64,000 nucleotides of DNA from VXRJ01 sp964636705 (GTDB lineage Bacteria; Acidobacteriota; Vicinamibacteria; Vicinamibacterales; UBA8438), in NCBI GenBank assembly GCA_964636705.1, contig CAZWUJ010000001.1:246659-310658 (forward strand), in the 5' to 3' direction. Positions 53,666-61,125 of the stretch are shown in pieces. Below the pieces are notes generated by a model. It did not search any database. It was not told the DNA's origin and was given only the letters and a program-made list of their open reading frames with translations. A program made the translations under genes and the position numbers. How positions within the stretch are numbered: position 1 is the stretch's first letter; every line of letters starts with the position of its first letter.

Positions 53666-54670
53666 CTACTCGCTGATCCGCCGCCACGTGAGGGTGCTCT
53701 GCACCTCCCGGCCCTCCTCGTCGGTGCCCGGCGGCGGCCTGAGCCTGAGATGCGTGTCCGTCAACTCGTAGAAGCGCTGTGCGTCGGTTCCGTCGCCGTT
53801 CGGGTTCTCGCTCCCGATCCGGTGATGAACCAGGTAGCCCTCCTCCTCGTTGACCGAGAAGGGACCGAAGTAGCTGCCGTAGGTATCGGTCGCCATCAGC
53901 GCCTCTTCCGGCGTCGGCGCGTCTCCGGCATAGGGCGTCCGTCCCGGCCGCATCAGGTGCACCGACATGTGGCCGGAGGGTGCGTACATGATGTACGCCT
54001 CCTCGTACTGATTCGCCTCCAGGTCGTCCCCGTCCGCCGTACGGCGCGTTACCGACTCGATGCTGTAGACGCTGAACAGCCGCCGGTGCGTATCGGTCAG
54101 CTCCGACTCGGGCAGGTCTGGGAGCCGGGTCCAGGTAAGGAACGATTTCTCACCCCGATCATTGCCGGGCGGCTGCAGGGTCAGCGTGTTGTCGCCAAAC
54201 ATAAAGAAGCGCTGGTAGTCGGATCCGGCGGCGCTGGGATTAATGCTCCCCAGAAGGTGGTGGGTGATATACCCCTCCGCCTCGTTGACGGTATACGTGC
54301 CGAAGTACGACGTGTACGTGCCGAGTCGATCGAGCGCTTCTTCCGGCGTCGGCGCGTCTCCGGCGTAGGGCTCACGATCGGGTTGCATCAGCGTCACGCC
54401 CATGTGGCCCGACGAGTCGTAGATGAGGTAGCCCAGCCGGGTCGTCGTCGGCTCGCCCATCAACTCCCCGTCGGCGTCGCGCCGCTCGATCCGGGTCAAT
54501 GACCAGGCCCCGGCGAACCGATCGTTCACCGACGTATCGGCAACCGCCTCGGCCGGAGCCGCGGCTTCCGCCTCCGGTTCCGCCGGAGCCGCTCCTCCGC
54601 CGCAACCGACTGTCCCAACGACGGCAACCAACGTAAACAGAACGAACAGCGGCATCCAGGCTTTCCGCAT
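53666..54670 (-). CDS. lipoprotein with two lipocalin-like domains
   Basis: 334 residues; the second of two adjacent ATGs is best spaced from GGGAGG. A lipobox GTVGC is near residue 22, followed by an Ala/Glu/Pro-rich linker. Two tandem lipocalin-like (Lipocalin_5 type) domains follow. Each carries a matching block: SSGHMGVTLMQPDREPYAGD with TPEEALD in the first and PSGHMSVHLMRPGRTPYAGD with TPEEALM in the second. Each domain ends with an EGY(I/L)xHH segment. The protein is probably anchored in a membrane and binds a small ligand. The internal duplication is clear. Confidence 0.82.
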   Translation of the reverse strand: MRKAWMPLFVLFTLVAVVGTVGCGGGAAPAEPEAEAAAPAEAVADTSVNDRFAGAWSLTRIERRDADGELMGEPTTTRLGYLIYDSSGHMGVTLMQPDREPYAGDAPTPEEALDRLGTYTSYFGTYTVNEAEGYITHHLLGSINPSAAGSDYQRFFMFGDNTLTLQPPGNDRGEKSFLTWTRLPDLPESELTDTHRRLFSVYSIESVTRRTADGDDLEANQYEEAYIMYAPSGHMSVHLMRPGRTPYAGDAPTPEEALMATDTYGSYFGPFSVNEEEGYLVHHRIGSENPNGDGTDAQRFYELTDTHLRLRPPPGTDEEGREVQSTLTWRRISE

Positions 54671-54792
54671 CATGCCCTCCCGGCCTTCCGGCTCGCAGCG
54701 TACGACCACACTCTACCCGATGCGGTGGACCTACGGCGACCGCAGTGCATGCGAGGCCACGGCGATGTCGAAGTCCCGCCCTAGCGTTTCGT

Positions 54793-54821
54793 AGTATCAT
54801 ACACATGTCACGTGTGATACT
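54793..54821. promoter_or_regulatory. candidate operator of RHH-MNT/HEPN module
   Basis: AGTATCA (54793) and TGATACT (54815) form an inverted repeat. It is extended inward by ACAC/GTGT with a one-base bulge, and lies three bases before the ATG. The encoded protein begins with an RHH DNA-binding domain, so autorepression at this site is likely. Confidence 0.55.
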
Positions 54822-54824
54822 TGC

Positions 54825-55409
54825 ATGGCCAACACGGTGACATCTACTGGCGCACACCCCAAGTCCGGACGCTTCGTCCTGCGGATGCCGCCGGCGCTGC
54901 ACACCTCACTGGATGGCGAGGCTCGCGCCAGCGGCTTGTCGCTCAACGCGTACTGCGTGCGGCAGCTCGCGGGGGCCAGCATCGGCGCAGCGCATGACGA
55001 AGACGCCGCCGCGCTGGTCACTCGCGCCCGCGCCGTGGCTGGCGACGCGCTGTGCGGGGTGATCCTGCACGGGTCGTGGGCGCGCGGCGAGGCAACCTCC
55101 GCTTCGGATGTCGATGCGCTGATCGTCGTTGGTTCCCGTCTCGCACTGAGCCGCGAGCTCTACCGCGAGTGGGATGCTCAGCCAATGGCGTGGCGGGGCC
55201 GCCGGGTGGATCCTCATTTCGTGCATTCCGCCGCCGGAGAGGGACGGTTCAGCGGGCTGTGGGCCGAGGTGGCGCTGGACGGAATCGTGCTGTTCGAGCG
55301 CGACTGGGCGCTGTCGGCTCGCCTCGCAAGCATCCGCCATGCCATTGCCGCCGGACGACTGGTGCGGCGCGTCGCGCACGGACAGCCCTACTGGACGGAG
55401 TCCGCCTGA
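54825..55409 (+). CDS. RHH-nucleotidyltransferase (MNT) fusion antitoxin
   Basis: 194 residues. Residues about 15-48 form a HicB-type ribbon-helix-helix (GRFVLRMPPALHTSLDGEA, SGLSLNAYCVRQLA). From about residue 75 a minimal nucleotidyltransferase domain follows, with LHGSWARGEATSASDVDALI: GS at 83-84 and metal Asp95 and Asp97, plus a third Asp in RVDPHF. MNT antitoxins adenylylate or otherwise neutralise HEPN toxins. The RHH adds DNA binding that most MNT proteins lack. The stop overlaps the HEPN start (TGATG). All catalytic acids are present. Confidence 0.85.
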   Translation: MANTVTSTGAHPKSGRFVLRMPPALHTSLDGEARASGLSLNAYCVRQLAGASIGAAHDEDAAALVTRARAVAGDALCGVILHGSWARGEATSASDVDALIVVGSRLALSRELYREWDAQPMAWRGRRVDPHFVHSAAGEGRFSGLWAEVALDGIVLFERDWALSARLASIRHAIAAGRLVRRVAHGQPYWTESA

Positions 55410-55831
55410 TGCGCAATCGCGCCCTCGCCAACGACTACGTCCGTCGCGCCGGCACGCGCCTGCGGGCGCTGGACGTTCTGTACGACTCAAGGAGTTGGGC
55501 CGATGTCGTCCGGGAATCGCAGGAGGTCGTGGAGCTTGCCCTCAAGGGTCTGCTGCGCGCTGCCGGCATTGACCCGCCGCGCGTGCACGACGTCGCCGAC
55601 GTTCTGGAGGCCGAACGCAACCAATTGCCCCTGGGTCTGGCCGATGACATCGACCGGCTCGCCGCCGCTTCCCGCCTCCTGCGCCGCGACCGCGAACTCG
55701 CCTTCTACGGCGCCGAGGACCTGACGCCCTCGGACTTCTATCGGGAACGCGATGCCGAGGAAGCGCGTGCGGTTGCCCGGCTCGTGGTCGAGCGGGTGAG
55801 GCCGCACGTCCTGCCGCAGGACTCCGACTGA
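55409..55831 (+). CDS. HEPN-domain protein, MNT partner
   Basis: 140 residues, mostly helical. The HEPN landmarks are ANDYVRRAGTRL, ADVVRESQEVVELALKGLLRAAGI, and PPRVHDVADVL. The RX4-6H ribonuclease motif of toxic HEPN proteins is not obvious (the nearest Arg and His are too far apart or too close). The protein may therefore belong to the non-RNase HEPN group or use other residues. It is translationally coupled to the RHH-MNT gene. Confidence 0.82.
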   Translation: MRNRALANDYVRRAGTRLRALDVLYDSRSWADVVRESQEVVELALKGLLRAAGIDPPRVHDVADVLEAERNQLPLGLADDIDRLAAASRLLRRDRELAFYGAEDLTPSDFYRERDAEEARAVARLVVERVRPHVLPQDSD

Positions 55832-55857
55832 ATCAGCCAGCCAAGCCCTCGCCAGGG

Positions 55858-57003
55858 CTACTGGCCGACCGACAGTCCCGCGTCGGACGCAATCTCTCCG
55901 ATGCGGGCCGCCTGGTTCGGATTGTTGCCCATGACCTCACGCAGCCGGCGGACGACCTGAGCCCGCTCCGCGTCCGACATCCCCCCCGCCGCGCTCGCCG
56001 CGCTTCTGACCGCCGCGTAACAGTCGTCCTCGTAGGTTATGGAACCGCACTGGGCGGTCAGGTCGGCCAGCAGTCCCGCTGTGCCGGAGCGTTCCACCGA
56101 AGACCCTCCACCGGTTGCGCCGAACCGCTGGTTGGCCTGCTCGATCTCGGCCGCCGCCCCACGCCGGATGTTCGCCGCCTCGGTGCCCGCCTGGAAGCAG
56201 GTGAACGACGGACGGTTGGCCCAGCGGAGCGGGGCGCACGCATGGATGCCTGCGTCGATGGCGGCTTCCGCCACCTCCGTAATCAGGGCCTCGTACTCGG
56301 GATCGCCTTCGCCAAAGCCGGAGAAATTGCCGAGGTCGCCACTCGCGGCGAACAACCCGTCGACACCTGGAAGCCCGGCAATCTCTCGCGCCGCCTCCAC
56401 GCCCTCGAGCGTCTCGATCATGAGGATCAGGACGACGTTGTCGTTCCACGTCTGGCGGTAGCCGCCAGGGACCTGGTTCCACATCTCGCCGGGACCCTGG
56501 CCGCCACCGGCGCTACGCCGCCCGAGCGGGGGGAAATAGGTCCAGTTGACCGCAGCCTGCGCCTCTTCCACGCTGTCGACGGTAGGCACCACGATGACCA
56601 CGGCGCCCATGTCGGTGGCGTGCTGAATCTCACGCTCGTCCGCGTAGGCAACGCGTACACCGGGCGCGGCCGGACCGGGGCAGGTCCGCCACATGCGGGC
56701 CACCTGCTCCCACGAGATGGCCTCGTGCTGCATTTCCACCCAGATGAAGTCGTAGCCGGCTGCCGCCATCGCGCAGTACATGCGGGGGTCCGTCCCCCGA
56801 ACCGTCCCGCCGATCATCGGCCCGCCCGCCACCAGCTTCCGCTTGGCCGGATTCCAGATCTCGGCCGTCTGCCCCTCCGGCAGATCGAAACGCGATCCGT
56901 AGTCGAATTCCGATGCCCGGAATTGGGCGGCCGCATCTCCGGCGGTCACGGCGACCAGCCCGGCGACCGCGACGGCAACCTTGAGCAAGGTGGTGATTCT
57001 CAT
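55858..57003 (-). CDS. exported HpcH/HpaI-type aldolase
   Basis: 381 residues with a Sec signal (VTAGDAAAQF). The HpcH/HpaI aldolase barrel follows: GGTVRGTDPRMYCAMAAAGYDFIWVEMQHE, MGAVVIVVPTVDSVEEA, LMIETLEGVEAA (metal Glu) and GVDGLFAASGDLGNF (metal Asp). The family splits or forms 2-oxo-4-hydroxy acids in the cytoplasm. A signal peptide and a C-terminal Ser/Arg-rich extension of about 80 residues are unusual. It is monocistronic, between the HEPN gene and an MBL hydrolase. Confidence 0.82.
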   Translation of the reverse strand: MRITTLLKVAVAVAGLVAVTAGDAAAQFRASEFDYGSRFDLPEGQTAEIWNPAKRKLVAGGPMIGGTVRGTDPRMYCAMAAAGYDFIWVEMQHEAISWEQVARMWRTCPGPAAPGVRVAYADEREIQHATDMGAVVIVVPTVDSVEEAQAAVNWTYFPPLGRRSAGGGQGPGEMWNQVPGGYRQTWNDNVVLILMIETLEGVEAAREIAGLPGVDGLFAASGDLGNFSGFGEGDPEYEALITEVAEAAIDAGIHACAPLRWANRPSFTCFQAGTEAANIRRGAAAEIEQANQRFGATGGGSSVERSGTAGLLADLTAQCGSITYEDDCYAAVRSAASAAGGMSDAERAQVVRRLREVMGNNPNQAARIGEIASDAGLSVGQ

Positions 57004-57107
57004 GGCATTCCTCGATTTGGTTAGGCCCGTGTCCTGCGCCTCCGGCCCGTGGATTCCGTCTGCCGAGCGAGTCTACCCCGCGACGCGCACCGCATTCTAC
57101 CGCCGCG

Positions 57108-58019
57108 CTACTGGCTCTCGGTCACCTCATCGTAGAAGAGCTGAAGCGCCACGTCGCTGAGCGGCCAGTCGAGATCGTCGGTCTGGATGCGGCCCGGCAC
57201 GTCGTCACGGCTGACACCCGCCTCGACCGCCTCGCGCATCCTGTCCTGCAAGGTCTGCATCCGGTCGCGGAAGATGCGCACCTCGTCCTTGCCCAGGATG
57301 GGCCCGTGGCCCGGAATGACGGTATCGAAGTCGAGTTCCAGCACGCCGTCGAGAGTTCCCGTCCACGCAAGCCCGCTGCCGCCGTTACGGAAATCCATGA
57401 ACGGTGCGAGGGTGGTGCCGTCGGAGCGCTGTCCCCAGATGAACAGATCGCCGGCGTGAATAGTGCGCAGATCCGGGAAGTAGATGACCGCGTCACCGTT
57501 CGTGTGACCCCGACCGAAGTGGTGCGCCCGCACCTCGACGCCCCCGATGAAGAGGGAGGTCTCGTCACTGAAGACGACGCGCGGAGCCCCCGGCTGGTTG
57601 TTCCGGATCATGTTGCCGCGCGCGTTCTTGTGCGAGATCACCTCGCTCACGGCCATGAAGTCGGCGTTGCTTCCGGCATGGTCGCCGTGGTGGTGCGTAT
57701 CGAGCACGTACCGGATGGGCAGTGAGGTCACCTTCCGCACCTCGGTCGTGATCATCTCGTAGCTGTAGGGAAACTTGTTGTCGACGAGGACGACGCCGTC
57801 GTTGGTGATCCGCACCGCCACGTTGCCCCCGGTAGCAGCGCCGTCGTAGCCCGGGATGACATAGAGGCCGTTCTTGCCCGGCACGGGTCGGATCGCCGTC
57901 AACTCGGCCAGCCGCTCCGGCGTGATCTCCTGTTGGGCGGCCGGGCGTTCCGCCGCAGCGACCGCCAGGATGGCCAGCCCACCCACCACCATCGCCGCCG
58001 CCGGTCTCGCTCTGCGCAT
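57108..58019 (-). CDS. exported MBL-fold metallo-hydrolase
   Basis: 303 residues with a Sec signal (AERPAAQQ). The zinc motif THHHGDHAGSN near residue 110 and the later ligands HFGRGHTNGD, HAGD and IPGHGPILGK are complete. It belongs to the broad glyoxalase-II-like MBL group and is not closely similar to the B3-like protein at 21558. It resembles the hydrolase at 2799 in layout. Its substrate is unknown. Confidence 0.85.
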   Translation of the reverse strand: MRRARPAAAMVVGGLAILAVAAAERPAAQQEITPERLAELTAIRPVPGKNGLYVIPGYDGAATGGNVAVRITNDGVVLVDNKFPYSYEMITTEVRKVTSLPIRYVLDTHHHGDHAGSNADFMAVSEVISHKNARGNMIRNNQPGAPRVVFSDETSLFIGGVEVRAHHFGRGHTNGDAVIYFPDLRTIHAGDLFIWGQRSDGTTLAPFMDFRNGGSGLAWTGTLDGVLELDFDTVIPGHGPILGKDEVRIFRDRMQTLQDRMREAVEAGVSRDDVPGRIQTDDLDWPLSDVALQLFYDEVTESQ

Positions 58020-58054
58020 GGCGCTACGGTGGTCGAGGAAGGGAGTCCTCGTTA

Positions 58055-58165
58055 GCGCAAGGCGACGATGGCCGGGCTAACGGTTTGCGCCGTGAAACGG
58101 CGCAGGCTGCCAGATAGGCGTGGTTGGGCGGCCATCGGAGCTGAAGGCAACGATGGTCGGGCTAG
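58055..58165. repeat. dispersed hairpin-plus-tail repeat, family 2, copy 3
   Basis: A partial tail (58055-58080), a hairpin (58081-58109, core GCGCCGT-GAA-ACGGCGC with G-U extension) and a full 51-base tail (58115-58165) follow one another. The last tail overlaps the stop codon of the DUF4920 gene. The tail is 45/51 identical to 45667-45717. Confidence 0.7.
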
Positions 58166-58635
58166 TTGCCGGCCCGGAGCTCGACGGCGGACGCAACGAA
58201 GCTCACCTCGGTCGCCGTTCCGTCCGGGTTGCGGGTGAGGTTCACACCCTCTTCAATCAGGTGATCCGCGTCGCGCTTCGAAAAGACGTTGGTTTCGAAC
58301 ACGCCCTCGATCCGTGCCGCGTAGCCGTCCGAGTCAGTGGGGACGAAGAACGCGTAGTCCTTGAAGGTGACGCGAAGGCCGCGCGAGGCGCCCTCCTGCG
58401 TCAATTCCATCCAGCACCCCTTGACCTGGCATACCCGGCGAACCGACCCCTCCAGGATCACGCTGGTGTCCGTATAGGCGTGGATGGTGCTGAGTGCGTC
58501 CGCGAGGTCGACCACCGGCGAATTCCCGATGGCGTCTCCACGCGTGATCACCTCGTCCTGCGCGCCCGCCGGTGCGGCGAAACCGAAAGCGACCAGCGCG
58601 AAACCAACAAGCACCGTCCGGCTGAAATGACGCAT
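58162..58635 (-). CDS. DUF4920 secreted protein
   Basis: 157 residues from the ATG at 58635 (GGGGGTTCAGG upstream). A Sec signal (APAGAQ) precedes DUF4920 with the conserved CQVKGCWMELT block and VTFKDYAFFVP. The two conserved Cys (CxxxxC) suggest a metal or disulfide site. The family role is unknown. The repeat described at 58055-58165 covers its stop codon. Confidence 0.8.
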   Translation of the reverse strand: MRHFSRTVLVGFALVAFGFAAPAGAQDEVITRGDAIGNSPVVDLADALSTIHAYTDTSVILEGSVRRVCQVKGCWMELTQEGASRGLRVTFKDYAFFVPTDSDGYAARIEGVFETNVFSKRDADHLIEEGVNLTRNPDGTATEVSFVASAVELRAGN

Positions 58636-58689
58636 CCTGAACCCCCTGTCGACCGTGGCGTCCCGCATGATATCACTCCCGCCCGGTTC

Positions 58690-59724
58690 TCACGGCTCCG
58701 TCACGAACGGCACGACCGGCTCGCGCACTCCCGGATGTCCTCCGTTGATGCGCTGCTGGGAAACCAGGGCGGCGGCTTCGAGCGCGAGCTCCTCGTTGGC
58801 GCGCGCTCCACTGAGCAGGTTCACCATCCCGTAGTTGCCCTCGTGGCAGGCGTACTCGTAAATCGGATCCTGATTCTCCCGCCACCGGAAGGGAATCGCC
58901 ACGGTATACGGCCGGGTGTAAGTGAACGGATCTTCCACCGTGAACCGGTAGTCGATAGTCTCCGCGTCGACGCGCGTGAAGCGCTCGACGATGCGCAACG
59001 TATCGCCCGGGCCGCGGTGGCCGGTCTGCAGGATATGCGACGGCTGGTAGTCGCCTCCGTCCATCCGGTCGTGGAAGTGGATGGTCTCGACCACCAGGGT
59101 GTCGCCCTCCCAGCGGCCGCGCGAGTCGCCGAGCCACTGGCGGATATCGTCCGACGCGTGCGGGCGGCCATCGATTGGGATAATCCGGGTTTCGTGGATC
59201 ATCTCGATCTGGATCGCCACGTGAGTGGGCGTCTGGAAGATCTGGTAGTTGTTGTTGTAGAGGTTCGGAATCATCTGGACCGGCATCGTCCGGGAAATGC
59301 AACGCTCCCAACTGTTCCGGTCGAGCCACGAGTCCCCCTCGCCCCGACCCTCGCGCGCCTTCTCGCGCGCCACGAGACGGGCGATCGCTTCCGGCGTCAT
59401 CGAAATCCGGCCGTCCGGCGGATCGATGATCAGCGACGGCTGCGCCAGCCGCCCGCCGGTCTCCGGCCACGCCGCCCCGGTGCCGCGCGTCGCCTCGATG
59501 ACCGGCGCCCGCGCGTCGCGGTCACGCTGCACCTCGGCCTCGGTCAACTGTTCGAGCGTCGTCGTCGTCGAATTGTTCCAAATCCCCTGCAGGTCGGGAT
59601 CCCCCCAAGGGGTGCGCGGAAGCGCGCCGTCGCCGTTCTGGGCGGCCACCGGCGACGCGGCCAGCGCCACGGCGGCGCACGCTGCCCAAATCCTGCTCAT
59701 CCTGCAAACTGCTGACCTCGGCAT
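58690..59724 (-). CDS. PDLQGVW-family secreted protein, paralog 9
   Basis: 344 residues; the ATG at 59724 follows GGGAGGTC, and a second ATG eight codons later is possible. A Sec signal (SPVAAQ) precedes RTPWGDPDLQGIWNNSTTTT, PSLIIDPPDGRIS, RCISRTMPVQMIPNLYNNN, YQIFQTPTHVAIQIEMIHE, DSRGRWEGDTLVVETIHF, ERFTRVDAETIDYRFTV and YEYACHEGNYGMVNLLSGAR. A 40-residue extension follows the domain. The DUF4920 gene begins 54 bases downstream on the same strand. Confidence 0.8.
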   Translation of the reverse strand: MPRSAVCRMSRIWAACAAVALAASPVAAQNGDGALPRTPWGDPDLQGIWNNSTTTTLEQLTEAEVQRDRDARAPVIEATRGTGAAWPETGGRLAQPSLIIDPPDGRISMTPEAIARLVAREKAREGRGEGDSWLDRNSWERCISRTMPVQMIPNLYNNNYQIFQTPTHVAIQIEMIHETRIIPIDGRPHASDDIRQWLGDSRGRWEGDTLVVETIHFHDRMDGGDYQPSHILQTGHRGPGDTLRIVERFTRVDAETIDYRFTVEDPFTYTRPYTVAIPFRWRENQDPIYEYACHEGNYGMVNLLSGARANEELALEAAALVSQQRINGGHPGVREPVVPFVTEP

Positions 59725-59808
59725 CTGACCTCCCGCACGCGCATTCGCCGACTCCCGGAGTTGATGGTGGAACCGGTCGGCATCCACCTCGTATTCTAAA
59801 GAGAAACG

Positions 59809-60009
59809 ATGACCAAGTTCCTCCTCTGGTGCATCCTGCTCGTGCTCTGCTGGCCGCTCGCCCTGTTGGCGCTGTTTCTGTACCCGATTGTCTGGCTACT
59901 CCTGCTGCCGTTCCGGCTGATCGGGATCGCGGTCGGGGGCGCGCTGAGCTTCATCGCGGCGGTCATCCTGCTGCCGGCCCGGGTCCTCCGCGGCCCGCGG
60001 TTCGTGTAG
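59809..60009 (+). CDS. small hydrophobic two-TM protein
   Basis: 66 residues: an N-terminal helix (FLLWCILLVLCWPLALLALF) and a second (IAVGGALSFIAAVILL) with a positively charged tail (ARVLRGPR). AGAGAAACG precedes the ATG. It sits alone on the plus strand between two minus-strand paralogs. No family was recognised; the composition and ribosome site make it a likely real small membrane protein. Confidence 0.55.
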   Translation: MTKFLLWCILLVLCWPLALLALFLYPIVWLLLLPFRLIGIAVGGALSFIAAVILLPARVLRGPRFV

Positions 60010-60019
60010 CCGGGTTGCC

Positions 60020-61036
60020 CTACGGCTGCTCCGTCGCCTCGCGCTCCTCGGCCCGGGCGCCGCGCAGCAGATTCTCCATCCCGTAGTTGCCCTCGTGGCA
60101 GGCGTACTCGTAGAGCGGCAAATCGCTGCGGTTCATCGGGAGCCGCCCGCTGAACGGGCGCGTGAAGCTGGCCGGATCGTTGACGGTGAACTCGTAGAGG
60201 AGTGTGTCGCCGTCCACTCGGGTGAATCGCTCCTCCAGGTGCAGCCCGCCCGCCGAGCCCAAAGCCAGGCCGGTGAGCGCGAAGCTGGCCGTTCGATCGG
60301 TGAAGTTGCGGGTGTCGATGACGAGCGTGTCTCCTTCCCACCGGCCGCGCGAGCTGCCCATCCACTGCCGGATTCCGTCGGCAATCGCGGGACGGCCATC
60401 GAGCGGCACCACTCGCACGTCGTGATTCATTTCGATGAGCAGAACGACGGCGTCGGGTGTCTGGAAAACCTGCACGTTGTTGTTGTAGCCGCCGGGCAGG
60501 AGGGGCGGGCCGGTGCTGAACCCGAGCAGGCAACGTTCCGCCAGGCCCCGCTCCTCGGGACCGGCCGTCCCGTACCCGCCGACCCGAATCCGCACCGGTT
60601 GTCCGTCGGCGGCCAGTCTCGCCTCCTCGCGCGCTTCGGCCTCTGGCGTCAGGGGCGGGATCCGGCCGTCTGGCGGATCGACGATCAACGAGGACTGCGT
60701 CAGCGCCGTCGCGCGCGCGCGATCCGTCCAGACCGCCTGGCTGTATGCACCCGGATCGCCGGGCGGCGCGGTCAGATCCCGTGCCAGCGCGGCCTCGTTG
60801 CCCTCCTGGGCCACGGCCGCCGCCTCCTCTTCGGTCAGCGTCGCCCGGTCGGCCAACGCTTCCGGCCGTTCAAGAGGCGTGAAGGTCCAGTAGTCCCACA
60901 CTCCACCGAGGTCGGGGTCGCCCCACGGCGTGCGCGGCGCGTCCTGCGATTGCGCCGCGACGGCGGCCGGAAGCAGGAGCGTCAGCGCTACGACGAACGC
61001 CGGTAGCGGTGCTGGTCGAGTGATGCGTCGGCGCAT
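60020..61036 (-). CDS. PDLQGVW-family secreted protein, paralog 10
   Basis: 338 residues from the ATG at 61036 (AGGAGGAG upstream). A Sec signal (AAVAAQ) is followed by RTPWGDPDLGGVWDYWTFTP, SSLIVDPPDGRIPPL, RCLLGFSTGPPLLPGGYNNN, VQVFQTPDAVVLLIEMNHD, SSRGRWEGDTLVIDTRNF, ERFTRVDGDTLLYEFTV and YEYACHEGNYGMENLLRGARAEE. It is the tenth and last member in the window. The VOC lipoprotein gene lies 89 bases upstream on the same strand. Confidence 0.8.
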   Translation of the reverse strand: MRRRITRPAPLPAFVVALTLLLPAAVAAQSQDAPRTPWGDPDLGGVWDYWTFTPLERPEALADRATLTEEEAAAVAQEGNEAALARDLTAPPGDPGAYSQAVWTDRARATALTQSSLIVDPPDGRIPPLTPEAEAREEARLAADGQPVRIRVGGYGTAGPEERGLAERCLLGFSTGPPLLPGGYNNNVQVFQTPDAVVLLIEMNHDVRVVPLDGRPAIADGIRQWMGSSRGRWEGDTLVIDTRNFTDRTASFALTGLALGSAGGLHLEERFTRVDGDTLLYEFTVNDPASFTRPFSGRLPMNRSDLPLYEYACHEGNYGMENLLRGARAEEREATEQP

Positions 61037-61125
61037 CGGTCTCCTCCTGTGAAACTCGCTCCCTACGGTATCGCGCAAGACCAAATTCCCGGCCCGCCTC
61101 GGAAACACGGACACCGCGATCTTCG

